Shown here piece after piece: positions 41,840 to 44,280 of a stretch of DNA of 44,280 nucleotides. The notes beneath the pieces were generated by a model, which worked only from the letters and a program-made list of their open reading frames with translations, searched no databases and had not been told where the DNA came from. Position numbers and translations under genes: made by a program. How positions within the stretch are numbered: position 1 is the stretch's first letter; each line of letters opens with the position of its first letter. Origin of the DNA: Deltaproteobacteria bacterium (lineage in GTDB: Bacteria; Desulfobacterota; DSM-4660; Desulfatiglandales; Desulfatiglandaceae); the NCBI GenBank assembly GCA_019309145.1, contig JAFDGR010000005.1:1-44280 (forward strand). The letters run 5' to 3'.

Positions 41840-42649
41840 TTAACATCCCTCGTCTTCAACAACCACGGCCCCGGAGGGTTCTTCAGATGCAGCCGGTTTT
41901 GGAGGGGCCTTTTGAACTGCTTCTGTTTTTGGTTTCTCTTTGACAGCCGCAGCCGTCTTTTTCGCCGCAATTCGGTCAGGGTTGACAATGGCCAGGACAA
42001 GGCCAAGGGCCACAAGAAGCGCGGCCGCCCATTGTTTCGCTTTTCTTGAACCGACAGGCAGGGTCTCCGGGTCGCCCAGCTTGTTTTCCACCTTTTCCAC
42101 CAGCCAGTATACACCCACGGCCATGAGGCCTACCAGGAGGGCTATAACACCTGAGTTGATCTTCAGCACATCCGACAGACGCACTGCCCCCATGCTTCCC
42201 GAAGAGTAAAATGGTTCAATGAGCGGGAACAGCTCTGCAAAAATAATCGATCCCAGGATCATCCCCACGATAAATAGCAATCCGTCCAGTTTCCCCGAAA
42301 CTGTTGACACGACCGATGTGGTCGGTCAGTAACCGCCGATCACAAAGCCTATCCCGAGAACGAATCCCCCGACTATCTGGGGCCAGATATAAGTCGGCAG
42401 GAGGTATACTTTCGAAAGATCGATCCACCCGAATACCGAAAAGAAAAGCAGTCCCAGTATACATACCACGATGGCCGTAAACATGACCTTCAGCACCGCG
42501 AAGTCCCTGAGGTAAAAAATGCCTACCAGCTTCCTCGCGTTTCCAAAGCCGGCCCTTTCCAGGAGAAAGCCGAAGAGAACGCCGGTCAATCCGGCAAGCT
42601 GGAGGCTGTACGCGAAATCAAACCATCCGAACTTGTAAAGCGGTCCCAT
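41840..42649 (-). CDS. YeeE/YedE-family membrane transporter half, probable selenoprotein (in-frame TGA)
   Basis: This 269-residue protein, read through TGA at 42326-42328, is the second half of a two-gene YeeE/YedE transporter, the family that imports thiosulfate or related sulfur anions. It starts MGPLYKFGWFDFAYSLQ, with TM helices and FGFLLERAGFGNARK. At residue 108 the family's GYCPGT-like motif reads GFVIGGY-U-PTTSVV, and the sequence continues normally as SGKLDGLLFIVGMILG and IIFAELFP. A stop here would leave two pieces, neither complete, although the frame stays intact on both sides. A downstream hairpin fits a bacterial SECIS. The C-terminus is Ala/Pro/Lys-rich and ends EDEGC. Sec or a disrupted gene are the alternatives; Sec is favoured because the TGA sits at the Cys position and the genome uses Sec in fdhA. 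Confidence 0.82.
42287..42328 (-). promoter_or_regulatory. candidate SECIS element of the YeeE-like selenoprotein gene
   Basis: After TGA (42328-42326), 22 bases lead to CAGTTTC-GGG-GAAACTG (42303-42287), a perfect 7-bp stem with GGG loop. The loop begins 29 bases after TGA with G first, within the 16-37 range reported for bacterial SECIS elements. A second hairpin, GACCGA-CCACA-TCGGTC (42327-42311), overlaps the TGA itself. Confidence 0.55.
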
Positions 42650-43158
42650 CACAGCCACTCCTTTCTCAGGAAATACGCTGTCGCGTATGCTCCCGCAAAG
42701 ATGCAGAACATGAAGACCCAACTCCCAAAGGCCAGCTCCGAGGCCCCGGTCAGGGCCTGTCCGCTGGTACAGCCGCGGGCAAGCCTGGCCGCAAATCCCG
42801 AAAGGATCCCTCCAAACAGGGCGAGCCAGAGACGCGCGCTCACCCTTATGTTCGGGCCGCGGATAACCTCTCCTTTGACCCGGTTGGAGATGAAGGCGGA
42901 GAACAGACCTCCCAGACCTGCTCCCATGGTAAGAAAAACCAGCCACGCCATGAGTGGTGATCTTCCACCCGCCAGATATTTTGCATAATATGTGTTTGCA
43001 GCCGCATGTCCAGGGGCTACCAGGTTTACACCGGCCGTGGCGATCCTTGCGAAGGAAGAGGATGAACCAAGCCCTCTTCCCATGGTGTAAAAGCTGAACA
43101 GCAGGACCAGTCCCAGCAATGCACCAATGAGATACGGATTAGCATAACGAATCTTCAT
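42649..43158 (-). CDS. YeeE/YedE-family membrane transporter, first half
   Basis: This 169-residue membrane protein matches the N-terminal half of YeeE/YedE transporters. ARLARGCTSGQALTG carries the conserved Cys130 used for substrate passage in the family, flanked by several TM helices. The start has GGGAG upstream. Its stop and the next gene's start share a base (TGATG), so the two halves are coupled and probably assemble together. Thiosulfate, sulfur or selenium species are possible substrates. Confidence 0.9.
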   Translation of the reverse strand: MKIRYANPYLIGALLGLVLLFSFYTMGRGLGSSSSFARIATAGVNLVAPGHAAANTYYAKYLAGGRSPLMAWLVFLTMGAGLGGLFSAFISNRVKGEVIRGPNIRVSARLWLALFGGILSGFAARLARGCTSGQALTGASELAFGSWVFMFCIFAGAYATAYFLRKEWL

Positions 43159-43213
43159 AGCATCACTCCCTTTCCTTTATGTTTTTGAAGCACAAACCCA
43201 ACCATGCCAACAC

Positions 43214-43918
43214 TCAAGTATCGGGATGCTTCATTTTCTCCAAGGCCTGTTCTGCCATTTGTTTTACAGAACATTGAACCAGTGTGCCATCAAGGTACGT
43301 TGTAAATGGACTTTCATCATCACTGAGGCGTAAAACCGGTTCTCGTGCTTCCCCACAACACAGCAACCCCATGATCCGGGCTGCAAGTCCCCGCTTTGCG
43401 GGGTCGGGCGAGGCCAGGAACGGCATTATGTGAGGAACTGCATCCAGGGCAAGCTCCGGCCTTGCCTGCGCGAGTCGAGCAATTCCCCAGAGGACTCCGC
43501 GCTGCATCAGCCCGTGCTCCTGAAAATTGCCGTCCTCCTGGATGTACGATAGTAGGATATTTGCGTACTCTGTTGCAAGACCTTTGTGGCATGCCAGAAT
43601 CTCGCCCAGGGCCTCAGCAGACCCCCAACCGATGCCTCCGGACTCATCATTCAGGTTCCACATGAGCCGACGCAGGATGACCCGCGCTGATTCCATATCC
43701 TTTTCCGCAAGGTCCGCGACAACGATCCCCATCGTCGTAACGGCGTGCCATCTCACCTGGTCATTTGTATGATAAAGGAAAGAAAAAAGGGGGTTGATGA
43801 CTTTCCTGGGAGGGACGTCCCTGAGCTCCTGGAGCGACGCAGGAAAATCGGAGGATTCAAGGAGTTTCTTGACCCGTTGTTTGAGGTTGCGGCCCTTCAA
43901 CTCCTGCATGCCCACCAT
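43214..43918 (-). CDS. HEAT-repeat protein of a ferredoxin-associated family
   Basis: This 234-residue all-helical protein shows HEAT-like repeats: VRWHAVTTMGIVVADLAEKD, GWGSAEALGEILACHK, ARLAQARPELALDAVPHI and RGLAARIMGLLCCGEAREP. No signal or TM segment is seen. It lies 10 bp after a small ferredoxin gene. I recall the same pairing in Desulfovibrio (DVU0298-type protein), but this needs checking. Function is unknown; a scaffold is likely. Confidence 0.8.
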   Translation of the reverse strand: MVGMQELKGRNLKQRVKKLLESSDFPASLQELRDVPPRKVINPLFSFLYHTNDQVRWHAVTTMGIVVADLAEKDMESARVILRRLMWNLNDESGGIGWGSAEALGEILACHKGLATEYANILLSYIQEDGNFQEHGLMQRGVLWGIARLAQARPELALDAVPHIMPFLASPDPAKRGLAARIMGLLCCGEAREPVLRLSDDESPFTTYLDGTLVQCSVKQMAEQALEKMKHPDT

Positions 43919-43928
43919 AACCTTTATT

Positions 43929-44129
43929 TCACGCGTCTTCTGAGAATGAAATACAATCCTGCGGACAGAAACTCATGACCTCGTAAATCTTTTCTTCGGG
44001 GTATTCCTCTATATCTTGAATCTCGATAAAGCCGGTTTCCGTGTTTCGTACAAAAACAGCGGGGCACAATGCAAGGCATGTTTCACAATCAGAACACTCG
44101 CTGAGGTCAATGGCCGGTACCTTTTTCAT
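43929..44129 (-). CDS. small [4Fe-4S] ferredoxin
   Basis: This 66-residue ferredoxin has one complete cluster motif, CSDCETCLALC, and a partner Cys set in FCPQDC at the C-terminus. It resembles the short monocluster ferredoxins of sulfate reducers. The ATG at 44129 has GGAAGG five bases upstream; the frame extends to 44267 but without a start signal. It overlaps the end of the upstream Cys-rich gene by 23 bp and may donate electrons to the FTR or ArsC fusions. Confidence 0.88.
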   Translation of the reverse strand: MKKVPAIDLSECSDCETCLALCPAVFVRNTETGFIEIQDIEEYPEEKIYEVMSFCPQDCISFSEDA

Positions 44130-44280
44130 TCGTGCCTTCCGCCCTTTTCCGCTTCCACGCCAAATACTCGGCATAGCTGAACCCGCTGCCCAGCTCGGAA
44201 AGGCCATTCCCATGACCGCACTTTCTACAAACTCGGCAACGGGTTTCACCGCATCTCTGGCATTCAAAACAATCAGGGCA
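44107..44280 (-). CDS. cysteine-rich protein, C-terminal fragment cut by the window edge
   Basis: An open frame enters from the right edge and ends at TGA 44109-44107. The visible 57 residues begin CPDCFECQRCGETRCRVC and contain eight cysteines in CxxC-type pairs in the first 24 residues, then GSGFSYAEYLAWKRKR and a charged tail. This looks like a zinc ribbon or rubredoxin-like domain. The 5' end lies outside the window. It is the first visible gene of the leftward ferredoxin-HEAT-YeeE cluster. Confidence 0.6.
   Translation of the reverse strand, partial: CPDCFECQRCGETRCRVCRKCGHGNGLSELGSGFSYAEYLAWKRKRAEGTNEKGTGH

Overview
The window looks like a chromosomal fragment of a strictly anaerobic member of the Desulfobacterota (former Deltaproteobacteria). 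The reasons are a tungsten-type aldehyde:ferredoxin oxidoreductase with two ubiquitin-like MoaD proteins and a MoeB-like activator, a selenocysteine formate dehydrogenase, a glutaredoxin-ferredoxin:thioredoxin reductase fusion, many PAS histidine kinases with orphan receivers, and YeeE/YedE sulfur transporters. Species cannot be assigned from the sequence alone. No rRNA, tRNA, CRISPR array, prophage or insertion sequence was seen.

Layout. 1-2.8 kb: short degenerate direct repeats, then a TPR lipoprotein carrying a frameshift, coupled to a LolA/LolB-fold lipoprotein. 2.8-6.5 kb: a divergent AOR locus, with moaD-moaD-moeB leftwards and aor rightwards; its intergenic region holds a palindrome inside a sigma70-type promoter, a perfect 16-bp palindrome and a duplicated 30-bp element. 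6.6-9.6 kb: a nitroreductase, an amidohydrolase, a TlpA thioredoxin and an exported Memo-family protein. 9.7-18.4 kb: housekeeping and envelope genes (priA, a LolA-like protein, plsC, mtgA, mazG, cvpA), a tiny Cys-rich protein and a large dCache-PAS histidine kinase whose ATPase domain is degenerate. 18.5-30.4 kb: a signalling island (HD-GYP, three kinases, three lone receivers). Its core is a three-gene formate dehydrogenase operon: a flavin/NAD(P) subunit, a selenocysteine FdhA read through an in-frame TGA with a recognisable SECIS, and an Fe-S subunit. 30.5-38.2 kb: a ten-gene Mrp/Mbh-like cation/proton antiporter complex (E, F, G, a DUF4040 subunit, an MbhE-MnhB fusion, C and three large D-type subunits), followed by a lone cyclic-nucleotide-binding protein. 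38.7-44.3 kb: a DHH-CBS protein, then a leftward sulfur/selenium/arsenic redox cluster.

The most striking observation is in that last cluster. The second of two half-size YeeE/YedE transporter genes (41840-42649) is interrupted by an in-frame TGA exactly where the family has its conserved cysteine (GYCPGT reads here as GY-TGA-PTT). A stable hairpin starts about 22 nt downstream, so the gene is probably a selenocysteine-containing membrane transporter. With fdhA this gives two selenoprotein genes in 44 kb. Around it lie a thiol-reducing fusion (Grx-FTR), a flavodoxin-arsenate reductase fusion, a ferredoxin, a HEAT-repeat protein and a Cys-rich protein cut by the window end.
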